From contig NC_014934.1 in NCBI RefSeq assembly GCF_000186265.1, forward strand, positions 4,824,354 to 4,888,353: a stretch of 64,000 bases of DNA, in the 5' to 3' direction. Both the position numbers and the translations under genes were made by a program. Origin of the DNA: Cellulophaga algicola DSM 14237. GTDB lineage: Bacteria > Bacteroidota > Bacteroidia > Flavobacteriales > Flavobacteriaceae. Of the stretch, positions 35,830 through 44,640 are shown piece by piece (position 1 is the stretch's first letter; every line of letters begins with the position of its first letter). The notes below the pieces were generated by a model, which saw only the letters and a program-made list of their open reading frames with translations, ran no database searches and had not been told where the DNA came from.

Positions 35830-36329
35830 ACAAGTTTGACGGCGTAATTTTTTATATAATGGGGGTATCCGGAACTGGGAAAAGTACGATCGGAAAACTA
35901 CTTTCTAAAGAATGGGGTATTCCATTTTATGATGGTGATGACTTTCACCCACAAGCAAATATTGCTAAAATGGCGGCTGGTCATCCATTAAATGATGAAG
36001 ACAGACACGATTGGTTGATAAAACTAAATAGCATTGGTCAAGAAAACAGTAACAAAGGGGCTTTAATAGCTTGTTCTGCCCTCAAAAAAAAATACAGAAC
36101 TCTTTTAACTACTAATCTCAAAAGACATTATTTCATTTTTTTAGAAGGATCCTTTGATCTTATTCACAATAGATTAAACAGTAGGGAAGATCATTTTATG
36201 CCTGCTGATCTTTTAAAATCTCAGTTTGACTCCTTAGAAATTCCTGATGCTACTGAAAACGTTATAACCGTATCTATTCATTTAAATCCTGAAGAAATTA
36301 TTTCCGAAATAAAAAAACAACTCAACTAA
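35826..36329 (+). CDS. gntK: Gluconokinase
   Basis: Phosphorylates D-gluconate to 6-phosphogluconate. 167 aa. P-loop MGVSGTGKSTIGKLL (about 12-26), the substrate region DGDDFHPQANIAKMAAGHPL and ACSALKKKYR match the GntK/IdnK shikimate-kinase-like family. It overlaps miaA by 4 nt (ATGA) and precedes the gluconate permease gene by 19 nt. Because that permease is interrupted, the kinase may now lack its dedicated transporter. Confidence 0.93.
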   Translation: MNKFDGVIFYIMGVSGTGKSTIGKLLSKEWGIPFYDGDDFHPQANIAKMAAGHPLNDEDRHDWLIKLNSIGQENSNKGALIACSALKKKYRTLLTTNLKRHYFIFLEGSFDLIHNRLNSREDHFMPADLLKSQFDSLEIPDATENVITVSIHLNPEEIISEIKKQLN

Positions 36330-36348
36330 ATAAAAACCAACCCAACTA

Positions 36349-37086
36349 TTGGAAACTCAACTGATACTCGCTGTTATACTCGGTATAGCTATTCTATTGT
36401 TTTTAATTCTTAAGCTTAAAATCAATGCTTTTATTGCTTTATTAATTGGTAGTATTACAGTAGGCTTAGTTGCGGGTTTAAATGCTACAGAAATTATTGA
36501 TACTGTCAAAATTGGGATGGGTGGCACCCTAGGTTTCGTTGCAACTGTCGTGGGCTTAGGAGCTATGTTTGGCGCTATATTGGAGAGCTCTGGTGGTGCA
36601 AAAACCATTGCTAATTTTATGATTTCTAAATTCGGACTAAAAAATGCTCCATCTGCAATGGTTATTTCTGGATTCTTAATCGCTATTCCTGTATTTTTTG
36701 ATGTTGCTTTTATTATTTTAGTACCTATGATTTACGCCTTACAGCGTAAAACAAAAAAATCATTATTACTCTACGCTATTCCATTATTAGCAGGTTTAGC
36801 CATTACACATGCCTTTATACCTCCTACCCCCGGCCCCATTGCTGTAGCTGATATCATAGGAGCAGAATTGGGATGGGTAATTCTTATAGGCTTCATAGTA
36901 GGCATACCAACCGCCTTGGTTAGCGGACTCCTTTTCGGAAAATACATAGCGACTAAAATACATGTAGAAGCGCCTGAAGAAACAGAGAGTACAGTCCATG
37001 ATAGTCTACCTAAAATAGGAATCACATTAGGAATAATAGGAACACCAATACTACTAATTTTATTAAATACTTTTAGAGGTCAGTAG
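36349..37086 (+). pseudogene. gntT: Gluconate permease (GntP family), 5' fragment cut by an insertion sequence
   Basis: The first 242 codons of a gluconate:H+ symporter, starting at TTG 36349. The fragment has the N-terminal helices and family motifs FVATVVGLGAMFGAILESSGG and AFIPPTPGPIAVAD. At 37075 the IS1595-family element begins and its end adds R-G-Q-stop, giving a truncated 245-aa product. Removing the element and one 10-bp repeat restores a continuous frame (NTF joined to ITSGVLG) of 444 aa, the usual family length. Confidence 0.93.
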
Positions 37087-38031
37087 TTAATTACTTATTA
37101 ATTCAGCTTGATTGATTTTATCATTATTGACCATTTTAACAATAAGATTATTGAATATTGTAGCTTTACTTTGAGATCTGTTTATTCTAAAACAAAATTC
37201 ATTGAAATATCTATTTAAATTATTGTCACTAACCCAAGAATAAGTTGTTCTTATCCAAGATTTAACCTGATGTATCATTGTATGAAGCGCTTTAAAATTT
37301 AACCCTCCATTACTTTCTATTTGTGTGATGTCGTAAGCCTTTGCAATAGGACTATAGCCTCTCCATTTATCTGTAGTAATCTTTGCGTTTCGGCTGATAT
37401 GGTTGACAAAAATATATTGTAAGGATTGTGCTGAAAAATCATCTATTTTCATAGCATACATTCTTTTTACCTTTCCATCTTCTGTAAGCTGAACAGCTGT
37501 AACCGCCTTCTTTTTCTTAGCATTGTAGCTTCTGCCAACTTTTGTTTCTTCTCTGCCCCCTAAAACAAATTCATCTACATGAACAACTCCGTCCATAGGA
37601 TTATTCCCACTCGAAGACATAGCTTCTCTGACCTTAAGCATAAAAAGTCTAGCTGTTTTTTCTGTTACTCCGTAACGTACTCCCATATAACTTGCAGATA
37701 AGCTTTTCGTGCTTGTAGCCATCTCAAAACAAATAAAAAATGCTTTGCGAACACCAAACTTTACCTTGTGAAATAATGTATCTGCTGTTGCGGATTCTGT
37801 ATGTCTACAAATATTACATTGCCTAGAGAAATCAGCACGTGTTTGACAGGCTATATGATTGCATCTAGAACATTTAAAAGGGGTTTTAGACTTAATATTT
37901 GCTAAATATTCTTTGCAATCATTGTCCGTTTTGAAGCAATCAGAGAACTCTAGAAGATTTTGACCCTTGAAAATATCCATAATTTAATATATTTACTGAG
38001 TATCAAGATACGAAGTTAGCTACTGACCTCT
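37075..38031 (-). mobile_element. IS1595-family insertion sequence inside gntT
   Basis: A 957-bp element with terminal inverted repeats starting AGAGGTCAGTAG (37075-37086) and its complement at 38020-38031; identity continues imperfectly to about 18 bp. The direct repeat AAATACTTTT occurs at 37065-37074 and 38032-38041. One intact transposase gene on the minus strand fills most of it. I recall 8-bp duplications as usual for the family; ten shared bases are seen here, so exact ends could shift by a base. The insertion looks recent. Confidence 0.93.
37087..37980 (-). CDS. IS1595-family (ISXO2-like) transposase
   Basis: 297 aa. An N-terminal zinc ribbon (Cys37, Cys40, Cys55, Cys58) precedes the ISXO2-like catalytic domain. 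Likely catalytic residues are Asp136 (VHVDEFVLGG), Asp204 (TTDKWRGY) and His237 in LHTMIHQVKSWIR, i.e. a DDH rather than DDE/DDN triad, as I recall for the ISSod11 subgroup. The stop codon abuts the left terminal repeat. Confidence 0.92.
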   Translation of the reverse strand: MDIFKGQNLLEFSDCFKTDNDCKEYLANIKSKTPFKCSRCNHIACQTRADFSRQCNICRHTESATADTLFHKVKFGVRKAFFICFEMATSTKSLSASYMGVRYGVTEKTARLFMLKVREAMSSSGNNPMDGVVHVDEFVLGGREETKVGRSYNAKKKKAVTAVQLTEDGKVKRMYAMKIDDFSAQSLQYIFVNHISRNAKITTDKWRGYSPIAKAYDITQIESNGGLNFKALHTMIHQVKSWIRTTYSWVSDNNLNRYFNEFCFRINRSQSKATIFNNLIVKMVNNDKINQAELISN

Positions 38032-38650
38032 AAATACTTTTATTACAAGCGGTGTCCTTGGTACTATTAATCCACAACTATTAAATTTTATTGAATTAAT
38101 CGGTCATCCATTCACCGCATTAATTATTGCCAATTTATTAGCATGGTATTTCTTTGGTATTAAACGAGGAATGAGCAAAAATGAATTGTTTAAAATTACG
38201 AGTAAATCATTAGAACCTGCAGGAACTATAATTTTACTTACAGGAGCGGGTGGTGTTTTTAAACAAGTACTTACAAATACAGGAGCGGGAGAGTTATTGG
38301 CTTCATCATTAAGTGATGTAGGTTTTCCTGTTTTAGCTTTTGCATTTACTACCGCTGCCATTGTCCGTATCATACAAGGATCATCTACTGTAGCCATGAT
38401 TACTTCTGCCGGACTTGTTGCACCTCTTCTGGTTGAAGCTTCACTTAGCAAGCCAGAATTAGCTTGTTTGGTTATCGCAATTGCCTCTGGTGCTAGTATT
38501 TTTTCTCATGTAAATGATAGTGGTTTTTGGCTTGTGGGACAATACCTTCGGATATCTGAAAAAGACACCTTTAAATCTTGGACTATGATGACTACTATTT
38601 TAGCGCTAACGGGATTTATATCGGTATGTATCATCAATATTTTTCTATAA
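38032..38650 (+). pseudogene. gntT: Gluconate permease (GntP family), 3' fragment
   Basis: Continues the 5' fragment in frame after the right copy of the target duplication. It encodes the last 200 or so residues, with AFTTAAIVRIIQGSSTVAMITSAG and IASGASIFSHVNDSGFW, which are conserved GntP motifs. An internal ATG at 38171 could allow translation of a C-terminal piece, but half a transporter should not work. A bidirectional terminator follows. Confidence 0.92.
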
Positions 38651-38651
38651 A

Positions 38652-38688
38652 AAAAGCCATTTGATTTATCAAATGGCTTTTTTTTATA
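38652..38688. terminator. Bidirectional terminator between gntT and rprY
   Basis: AAAAGCCATTTGA (38652-38664) pairs with TCAAATGGCTTTT (38669-38681), with A and T runs on either side, between two convergent genes. Confidence 0.85.
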
Positions 38689-38705
38689 GTATTAATTTAC
38701 AGTAC

Positions 38706-39419
38706 TTATTCCTCTGTAGTTTTTACGACTAATCGGAACCCTTCACCGTGAATATTCAATATTTCTACCATATCATCAACTTTTAAATATTTTCTAAGTT
38801 TAGCGATATATACATCCATACTACGTGACGTAAAGTAATTATCATCTCTCCATATTTTAGTTAATGCAAGTTCTCTTGGCATCAAATCATTTTCATGTAA
38901 AGCTAGAAGACGCAATAACTCATTCTCTTTTGGAGATAATTTTACAGGCTCTTGATCTTTATATTTAAGGAAACGAAGTTTAGAATTTAGTTGAAAGTTA
39001 CCAATAGTAAATTCAAACTTACGGCTATCAGCTAAAGTACTTGAAGCCTTTCTTTGTAAAATAGCCTTAAGCTTCATTAAAAGTACTTCCGAGTCAAATG
39101 GCTTATTAAGGTAATCATCTGCACCTGCTTTGTAGCCCTTTAACACATCTTCTTTCATGGTTTTAGCCGTCAGGAATACTATAGGAACATTTTCATTTTT
39201 TTCACGAATTTCTTTTGCTAATGTAAATCCGTCTTTATAAGGCATCATCACATCTAAAATACAGATGTCATAATTATCTTTTTTAAATTTTTCAAAACCT
39301 TCCATTCCATTTTTAGCCAAAACAACATCAAAGTCATTCATAGATAAATAATCTTTAAGAACGATACCGAAATTCGGATCATCTTCTACCAAAAGTATTT
39401 TCTTGTTTACTGTTTCCAT
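38706..39419 (-). CDS. rprY: Response regulator, OmpR/PhoB type (RprY)
   Basis: 237 aa. Receiver domain with acidic pair in LLVEDD, phospho-acceptor Asp56 (CILDVMMP), Thr in VFLTAKT and Lys in YLNKPF. The C-terminal winged helix (about 135-232) contains LSPKENELLRLL and SMDVYIAKLRKYL. It follows its kinase gene by 9 nt. It resembles the Bacteroides RprY protein in pairing and in its YIAKLRKYL recognition helix. Regulon not deducible from here. Confidence 0.9.
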   Translation of the reverse strand: METVNKKILLVEDDPNFGIVLKDYLSMNDFDVVLAKNGMEGFEKFKKDNYDICILDVMMPYKDGFTLAKEIREKNENVPIVFLTAKTMKEDVLKGYKAGADDYLNKPFDSEVLLMKLKAILQRKASSTLADSRKFEFTIGNFQLNSKLRFLKYKDQEPVKLSPKENELLRLLALHENDLMPRELALTKIWRDDNYFTSRSMDVYIAKLRKYLKVDDMVEILNIHGEGFRLVVKTTEE

Positions 39420-39428
39420 AATTCTTTT

Positions 39429-41027
39429 TTATATTAATGGTAATTTCACGTAGAATGTACTTCCTTTTCCTTTCTCACTCTCAACGTAAACTTCACCTTG
39501 ATGATCTTCAATAATTTTTTTCACGTAGGATAACCCTAACCCGTGACCTTTTACATTATGTATATTACCGGTATGCTCTCTGTAAAACTTTTCGAAAACT
39601 TTTTTCAAAACGGCTTTACTCATTCCTGCACCTTGATCTTTTATTTTTATAATAATATTATTATTCGCAACTTCTGTATATACATCTATTTTAGGCGCTT
39701 CTGGCGAATACTTAATTGCATTATCTAATATGTTAACAATAACATTAGTAAAGTGGAAGTCGCTTGCTAAGACCTCGCTACCTTCTGCCTCTAGATGTAA
39801 ATTAATATAGCCACCTCTATCATCTACAATTAACTCAACATGTGCCATTGCATCATGTATTATGTCGTGTACGTCTACCCTATCCTTACTTATATCTAAC
39901 TGATTCTTTTCTAGCTTAGAAATCCGGAGTACATTTTCGACCTGAGCATGCATTCTTTTATTCTCATCTTTAATCATTGTTAAATACCGTTCTACCTTTT
40001 CTTTATCATCTATAATCTTAGGATTCCTGATGGCTTCTACTGCTAAATTTATTGTGGCAATAGGTGTCTTAAACTCATGCGTCATATTATTAATAAAGTC
40101 CGACTTTATTTCTGATATCTGCTTTTGTCTAATTAACTGATAAATAGCACTCGTGTAAGCTACTACAATTACCAAAGTGAACAATAAAGACAATATTGCC
40201 ATTGGCAAAATAGTCCGGATTAAATATTTCTTTTTTGCAGGAAACGTTACCAGTAAGGCAAAATTACTCTCTCCATCAGAATCCTTAAAAATAGGATACT
40301 TATAAAGCGTACTGCTCTTTGCAAACTTAAATTTCCTAGACTTTACCTTGGTTGGTAAACTTCTGCTATAAATACCATACTCATATTCCGTATTTATATT
40401 TCTATTTTTAAGTTCCATATCCAACAAAAGCTCAATCTCCTGTCGTGTTACACGAATATGAATAGGTCTTGTCTTTGCTTTCTCCTTGAAAACATCTTCC
40501 CAAGTAGCTTTTTCAATAGAAGACAACCCACCAATTTTTTCTAATTTTTGAATAGGTGTTAACATATTTGGCTTACCGTCTAAACCAAAGTCCTCTTTGA
40601 AAATAGTTTTATTCCGGATGCTTGTATAATTTTTTAGAATGGTAGAATCTAAACCAAAACCAATATTATCATTGTCAAAGAACGTTGATGGCACACTATA
40701 GCTTTCTTCTAATATACCGTGTGAATAGTAGGTTATCTCATTAGAGTTCATATCTCTTTCCATGAAAAAGATATTCTTTAGCAAATCTGGCGCTTTTGCC
40801 TGCCCACCTGCACTATCTCTATTTTTCAAAAGTTCACTTGTGTAATCCGCAAGTTCTCTTTTTTCAATTTTCTCAGTGACTTTATTCAAAATCTCCGTGA
40901 CCATACTCGTAAACTGTTCCTCCTTATCCTCTACAGATTGTTTGATCCAATAGCCTTGAACAAAAATTATTCCTATTAGAGAAACACTCATTAAAATGAC
41001 AAGAAGAATAAATAAGCGTCTATTCAT
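39429..41027 (-). CDS. rprX: Sensor histidine kinase (RprX)
   Basis: 532 aa. Two membrane helices (about 6-28 and 273-297) enclose a periplasmic sensor region. His317 lies in NNMTHEFKTPIATI; the N-box (NILDNAIKYS), DQGAGMS and GHGLGLSYVKKI follow. It is the classical partner of the downstream rprY. TAATTTTA lies 5 nt before the ATG, and repeats of TTAAC occupy the upstream 60 bp, possible binding sites for its own regulator. Confidence 0.9.
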   Translation of the reverse strand: MNRRLFILLVILMSVSLIGIIFVQGYWIKQSVEDKEEQFTSMVTEILNKVTEKIEKRELADYTSELLKNRDSAGGQAKAPDLLKNIFFMERDMNSNEITYYSHGILEESYSVPSTFFDNDNIGFGLDSTILKNYTSIRNKTIFKEDFGLDGKPNMLTPIQKLEKIGGLSSIEKATWEDVFKEKAKTRPIHIRVTRQEIELLLDMELKNRNINTEYEYGIYSRSLPTKVKSRKFKFAKSSTLYKYPIFKDSDGESNFALLVTFPAKKKYLIRTILPMAILSLLFTLVIVVAYTSAIYQLIRQKQISEIKSDFINNMTHEFKTPIATINLAVEAIRNPKIIDDKEKVERYLTMIKDENKRMHAQVENVLRISKLEKNQLDISKDRVDVHDIIHDAMAHVELIVDDRGGYINLHLEAEGSEVLASDFHFTNVIVNILDNAIKYSPEAPKIDVYTEVANNNIIIKIKDQGAGMSKAVLKKVFEKFYREHTGNIHNVKGHGLGLSYVKKIIEDHQGEVYVESEKGKGSTFYVKLPLI

Positions 41028-41045
41028 TGCGGTAAAATTAAAAAT

Positions 41046-41096
41046 TTAACAGATAGAAGTTAATGCGTTTAACCTAACCTTAACACAAATGTTAAA
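41046..41096 (-). promoter_or_regulatory. Repeated TTAAC/GTTAA motifs upstream of rprXY
   Basis: TTAAC occurs at 41046, 41069 and 41080, with TTAAT at 41060; the 41069 and 41080 copies are 11 bp apart, one helical turn. TTAACA-CAAA-TGTTAA (41080-41095) is also a palindrome. PhoB-type regulators bind direct repeats spaced like this, so autoregulation by RprY is a possibility. Inference. Confidence 0.35.
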
Positions 41097-41097
41097 A

Positions 41098-41694
41098 TTA
41101 GTACGTAAAAGAAGATAATTTAAGAAGTTGTTTATGAATTTCCGCGACTAAAAAAGAAGTTTTCTCTAAATCTAAATTATGGATAACATAATCTGACAAC
41201 TTAGCTTTCTTTTTATCTGACCATTGATTATCAATACGTTCTTTCACTTTTTCTATAGAAATAGTATCGCGAGAAATTACTCTTTCTATTCTTAGATTCT
41301 CTGGTGCAGTGACTAAAATTATTTTATCAAATCTATGTTCAGAAGAGTTTTCAAATATGATTGCCGTTTCTTGAATAACATAGGACGATTTTTGATTTTT
41401 GACCCAAGAAGTAAAATGATTTTTTACTTCCGGATGAACAATTGCATTTAATTTAGCTAATAACGCTGGATCGGTAAACACCTTATTTGCAATATATGAT
41501 CTATTTAACACATTATCGGAGTAGGAGTCTTCACCAAGTAGCGCTATTATTTTAGCCTTAAGATCTTTTGAGGCACTCATCAGTTTTTTAGCCTCTATGT
41601 CTGAATTGTAAACAGGCACACCTAATGCATGAAACATTTTTGCTACCGTAGTTTTCCCACTTCCTATACCTCCTGTTAAACCAACAATCATCAT
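41098..41694 (-). CDS. coaE: Dephospho-CoA kinase
   Basis: Last step of coenzyme A synthesis: phosphorylates dephospho-CoA. 198 aa. P-loop VGLTGGIGSGKTTVAKMF at the N-terminus, VYNSDIEAKKL, and the VISRD / RIDNQ(W) segments of the lid. It overlaps the upstream YbbR-protein gene by 4 nt. Confidence 0.95.
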   Translation of the reverse strand: MMIVGLTGGIGSGKTTVAKMFHALGVPVYNSDIEAKKLMSASKDLKAKIIALLGEDSYSDNVLNRSYIANKVFTDPALLAKLNAIVHPEVKNHFTSWVKNQKSSYVIQETAIIFENSSEHRFDKIILVTAPENLRIERVISRDTISIEKVKERIDNQWSDKKKAKLSDYVIHNLDLEKTSFLVAEIHKQLLKLSSFTY

Positions 41695-42656
41695 TTTCGC
41701 TTTAAAATATATCTTACCTCATTAGACATGAGACGTATATTACTTAAAAAATCAGGGGCTAATTCTAGCTTTAATAGAATAGTATGTTGTGACTCATCCT
41801 GAATTGCATTATAGTCTGCTACCACATTAAAGTCTGACACTTGAAGCTCTTTTAAGTCATCTATTTTTGCCATACAAACTATTTTCACCGTATCTGGAAA
41901 TAGTTTAATTTCAAAATCTTCTGGCAAATTGAGTACCTTAATGGGTACTTCTATAATCTTCTCTGAAAATCTAACTACTTTTCCTTTTACAAAGACCTTA
42001 GTCGTAAGGTATGTGATGTTGTCTGTATTTTCTGGTGTTTGTAACAACAATTCTTCACTAAAATCTTCAGTAACATTACTTATTGTTTTTACTTCGGTTT
42101 GAATACTTTCTATTTCATTCAAAACTTTTTCAGGTCCTTTAACTAAAATACTATCTGGACTTAAGAGTACCGCTCCATCTAACATGAAATTTTGAGAAAA
42201 ATTAATTTTCAACCTTTCAATTACAGGAACTTTCTTTGTTTTCAACGTATAAATTTCCAATACAATAGCATCACCCTCATCGACCCCTAAGAACTCCATT
42301 GATTGTGGCAATTGTTTTTCTATCTGTAATTGATAAACACTTCTTGGAATACGATAAACATCATCCTTTTTTTCTGCCTTGGACACATCTATAGTCACCG
42401 TTTTGTTTTTAAAACCAAAACCTAAAAAAGTAAATCCACTTGCTTTAAGTTTAACTTCTATATGATCCTTTGAGGCTCCTACAAACAATAGACTGTCTGG
42501 CACATTTGTATATACCACATCAAAAGCCGCTCGCCCTGTATAGTCATCTGCTAGTTTATTAATAAACCATGACATACTTGAAAAGAATAGAAAAATCAAG
42601 AAGATTTTAACTTTTCGTTTCTGAAGACTATTCTTAATCTTTATCATTATTCGCAT
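41691..42656 (-). CDS. YbbR-like domain protein (CdaR-like)
   Basis: 321 aa. One N-terminal membrane anchor (about 15-35) and then tandem YbbR-type beta-rich domains, visible as repeated V-P-V strands such as KVPVIERLKINF and EVPIKVLNLPEDF. In Firmicutes such proteins (CdaR) regulate the diadenylate cyclase; here there is no cyclase gene adjacent. The gene lies between a glycosyltransferase and coaE genes with start/stop overlaps. Confidence 0.78.
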   Translation of the reverse strand: MRIMIKIKNSLQKRKVKIFLIFLFFSSMSWFINKLADDYTGRAAFDVVYTNVPDSLLFVGASKDHIEVKLKASGFTFLGFGFKNKTVTIDVSKAEKKDDVYRIPRSVYQLQIEKQLPQSMEFLGVDEGDAIVLEIYTLKTKKVPVIERLKINFSQNFMLDGAVLLSPDSILVKGPEKVLNEIESIQTEVKTISNVTEDFSEELLLQTPENTDNITYLTTKVFVKGKVVRFSEKIIEVPIKVLNLPEDFEIKLFPDTVKIVCMAKIDDLKELQVSDFNVVADYNAIQDESQHTILLKLELAPDFLSNIRLMSNEVRYILKRK

Positions 42657-43660
42657 TAGTTTTTAAAGAAGAGCTTAGGAAATAGTTCTTCCGCATTCTT
42701 TGAACTAAAGTTAAGTAAGATTGTTGATTTTAAAAAACCATATCCATAACCTACAAATTGGATACAAACAGCTGCTAGTGAAAGTAAAGCAATTGCTGCG
42801 TTTTTATTTTTTAATAGGGAATCTAAAAATAACAAAACAAAGTAAAAAATATAAAAATAAATGGGAAAATTAAACCCCAGAAAAGCAAAAATTATTGACA
42901 ATAAAAAACCCAAACAAAATATGGTTGGAAACCAATACGTAATTTTTTTAGTATCTGGGTGCCATTGATTCAATATCGGCCTTACCATACCAAATTTATT
43001 CACTTGAATGTAAAATTTATTCCAGTCTATTCTCCTTTTATGAAAAACATAAGCTTCTGGTATTAATTTAGTTTCGAAACCATTATTCCAAATCCTAATC
43101 GTTAAATCGGGGTCTTCACCTGGGTGTATGTTGCCATACCCCCCTGTAGCTTCAAAAGCTTTTTTAGAAATCCCCATGTTAAAGCTTCTTGGCTGAAACT
43201 TATCTACTGCTGTCTTACCTCCTCGGATACCACCTGTAGTTAGAAAACTAGTCATTGCATAGTTTATAGCCTTCTGTACCAACGAAAAGCTCTTATGAGC
43301 AGCATCAGGACCTCCAAAACAATCTACATAATCTTTTTCAAGTGCTTTTTTTGCCGCCTCTAAATACTGTGGAGGCAAAATACAATCAGAATCTAAAACA
43401 ATAAAATAATTACCACGTGCCTTACGCATTCCGTAATTCCTAGAATCTCCAGGACCACTATTAGCTTTCTTAAGATAAGTAATAGCTAATTTATCTTCAA
43501 ACGTGGCAATTACAGCTTCTGAACTAAGTGTGGAGCCGTCCTCTACTATAACAACCTCATAGGGTTCTTTATAGGTTTGCATTACCAAACTCTCTAACAG
43601 TTCTTTAATCTCATTAGGCCTATTGTACACAGGAACTATAAAGGAGAAATCTAATTTCAT
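42656..43660 (-). CDS. Family 2 glycosyltransferase, membrane-associated
   Basis: 334 aa. GT-A fold N-terminus SFIVPVYNRPNEIKELLESL, the DSD nucleotide-sugar/metal motif in YFIVLDSDCILP (about 92-94) and the GED acidic motif in IHPGEDPDLTIRIW. The C-terminal part has hydrophobic helices (about 245-320). Acceptor and sugar are unknown. It overlaps the YbbR gene by 1 nt. Confidence 0.85.
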   Translation of the reverse strand: MKLDFSFIVPVYNRPNEIKELLESLVMQTYKEPYEVVIVEDGSTLSSEAVIATFEDKLAITYLKKANSGPGDSRNYGMRKARGNYFIVLDSDCILPPQYLEAAKKALEKDYVDCFGGPDAAHKSFSLVQKAINYAMTSFLTTGGIRGGKTAVDKFQPRSFNMGISKKAFEATGGYGNIHPGEDPDLTIRIWNNGFETKLIPEAYVFHKRRIDWNKFYIQVNKFGMVRPILNQWHPDTKKITYWFPTIFCLGFLLSIIFAFLGFNFPIYFYIFYFVLLFLDSLLKNKNAAIALLSLAAVCIQFVGYGYGFLKSTILLNFSSKNAEELFPKLFFKN

Positions 43661-43681
43661 TTTGAAGTAGCTATAAACATA

Positions 43682-43709
43682 AAAGCCACTCGAATAAACG
43701 AATGGCTTT
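43682..43709 (-). terminator. Terminator downstream of fabI
   Basis: AAAGCCACTCG (43682-43692) pairs with CGAATGGCTTT (43699-43709) with one mismatch around a 6-nt loop; on the minus strand it lies 18 nt after the fabI stop and is followed by a short T run. Confidence 0.55.
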
Positions 43710-43727
43710 GGATTGAAATTCTAAATT

Positions 43728-44540
43728 TTATTTGCTGAAATATTCAATAACTTCTTGACTAACCCCTGTATTAGAGAAGCCTCCATCATGAAATAAATTC
43801 TGCATGGTAACTTTTTTCGTTAAATCTGAAAATAGAGTTATCGTATAATCTGCACAATCTTGAGCAGTTGCATTCCCTAAAGGAGACATTTTTTCTGCAT
43901 AACTAATAAAGCCATCAAAACCTTTTACACCTTGACCCGCTGTAGTTGGTGTTGGAGATTGAGAGATTGTATTTACACGAACTTTCTTTTCTTTGCCATA
44001 AAAGTACCCAAAACTACGTGCAACAGACTCTAAATATGCTTTATTGTCTGCCATATCATTATAATCAGGAAAAGTACGTTGTGCAGCCATATATGTTAAG
44101 GCTACTATACTCCCCCATTCATTCATTGCATCTGCTTTGTAAAGTGTTTGCATTACTTTATGAAAAGATAACGCAGAAACATCCCAACCTTTAGCGGTGA
44201 AATCATATTTTTCATCCGTATACTTTCTGCCTTTACGAACATTTACAGACATTCCTATAGAGTGTAAAACAAAATCTAATTTACCTCCTAAAATTTCAGT
44301 AGCTTTTGCTACTAAATTAGCCAAGTCTTCTTCACTAGTAGCATCTGCTGGAACAATTTCTGAACCTGTTTTTTTTGCTAGTACGTCTATTTGCCCCATT
44401 CTCATCGCAATTGGTGCATTGGTTAATACAAAAGTTCCACCTTCTTCATGAACACGTTCTGCTGTTTTCCATGCAATTGAATTTTCATCAAGAGCTCCGA
44501 AGATTATCCCTCTTTTTCCTTTTAATAGGTTGTATGACAT
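43728..44540 (-). CDS. fabI: Enoyl-[acyl-carrier-protein] reductase (NADH)
   Basis: Final reduction of each fatty-acid elongation cycle. 270 aa, atypical short-chain dehydrogenase fold: GKRGIIFGALDENSIAW at the N-terminus (GxxxxxSxAW cofactor loop), VLHSIGMS, and the Tyr-x6-Lys catalytic pair in FPDYNDMADNKAYLES. A -7-like TATATTTG lies 33 bp upstream on the minus strand. Confidence 0.95.
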   Translation of the reverse strand: MSYNLLKGKRGIIFGALDENSIAWKTAERVHEEGGTFVLTNAPIAMRMGQIDVLAKKTGSEIVPADATSEEDLANLVAKATEILGGKLDFVLHSIGMSVNVRKGRKYTDEKYDFTAKGWDVSALSFHKVMQTLYKADAMNEWGSIVALTYMAAQRTFPDYNDMADNKAYLESVARSFGYFYGKEKKVRVNTISQSPTPTTAGQGVKGFDGFISYAEKMSPLGNATAQDCADYTITLFSDLTKKVTMQNLFHDGGFSNTGVSQEVIEYFSK

Positions 44541-44640
44541 TTTATTTGTTTTAGTATTCCTCTAATTAAATTCAAATATATTAAAATTTGAATGGTTCGT
44601 TTATTTGAAAATTGTTTTATTTTAATCCCTACAATGCAAA

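Noticed and set aside
38171..38650. Independent transporter gene starting at ATG 38171
   Set aside because: It is the in-frame C-terminal part of the interrupted gluconate permease, not a complete protein.
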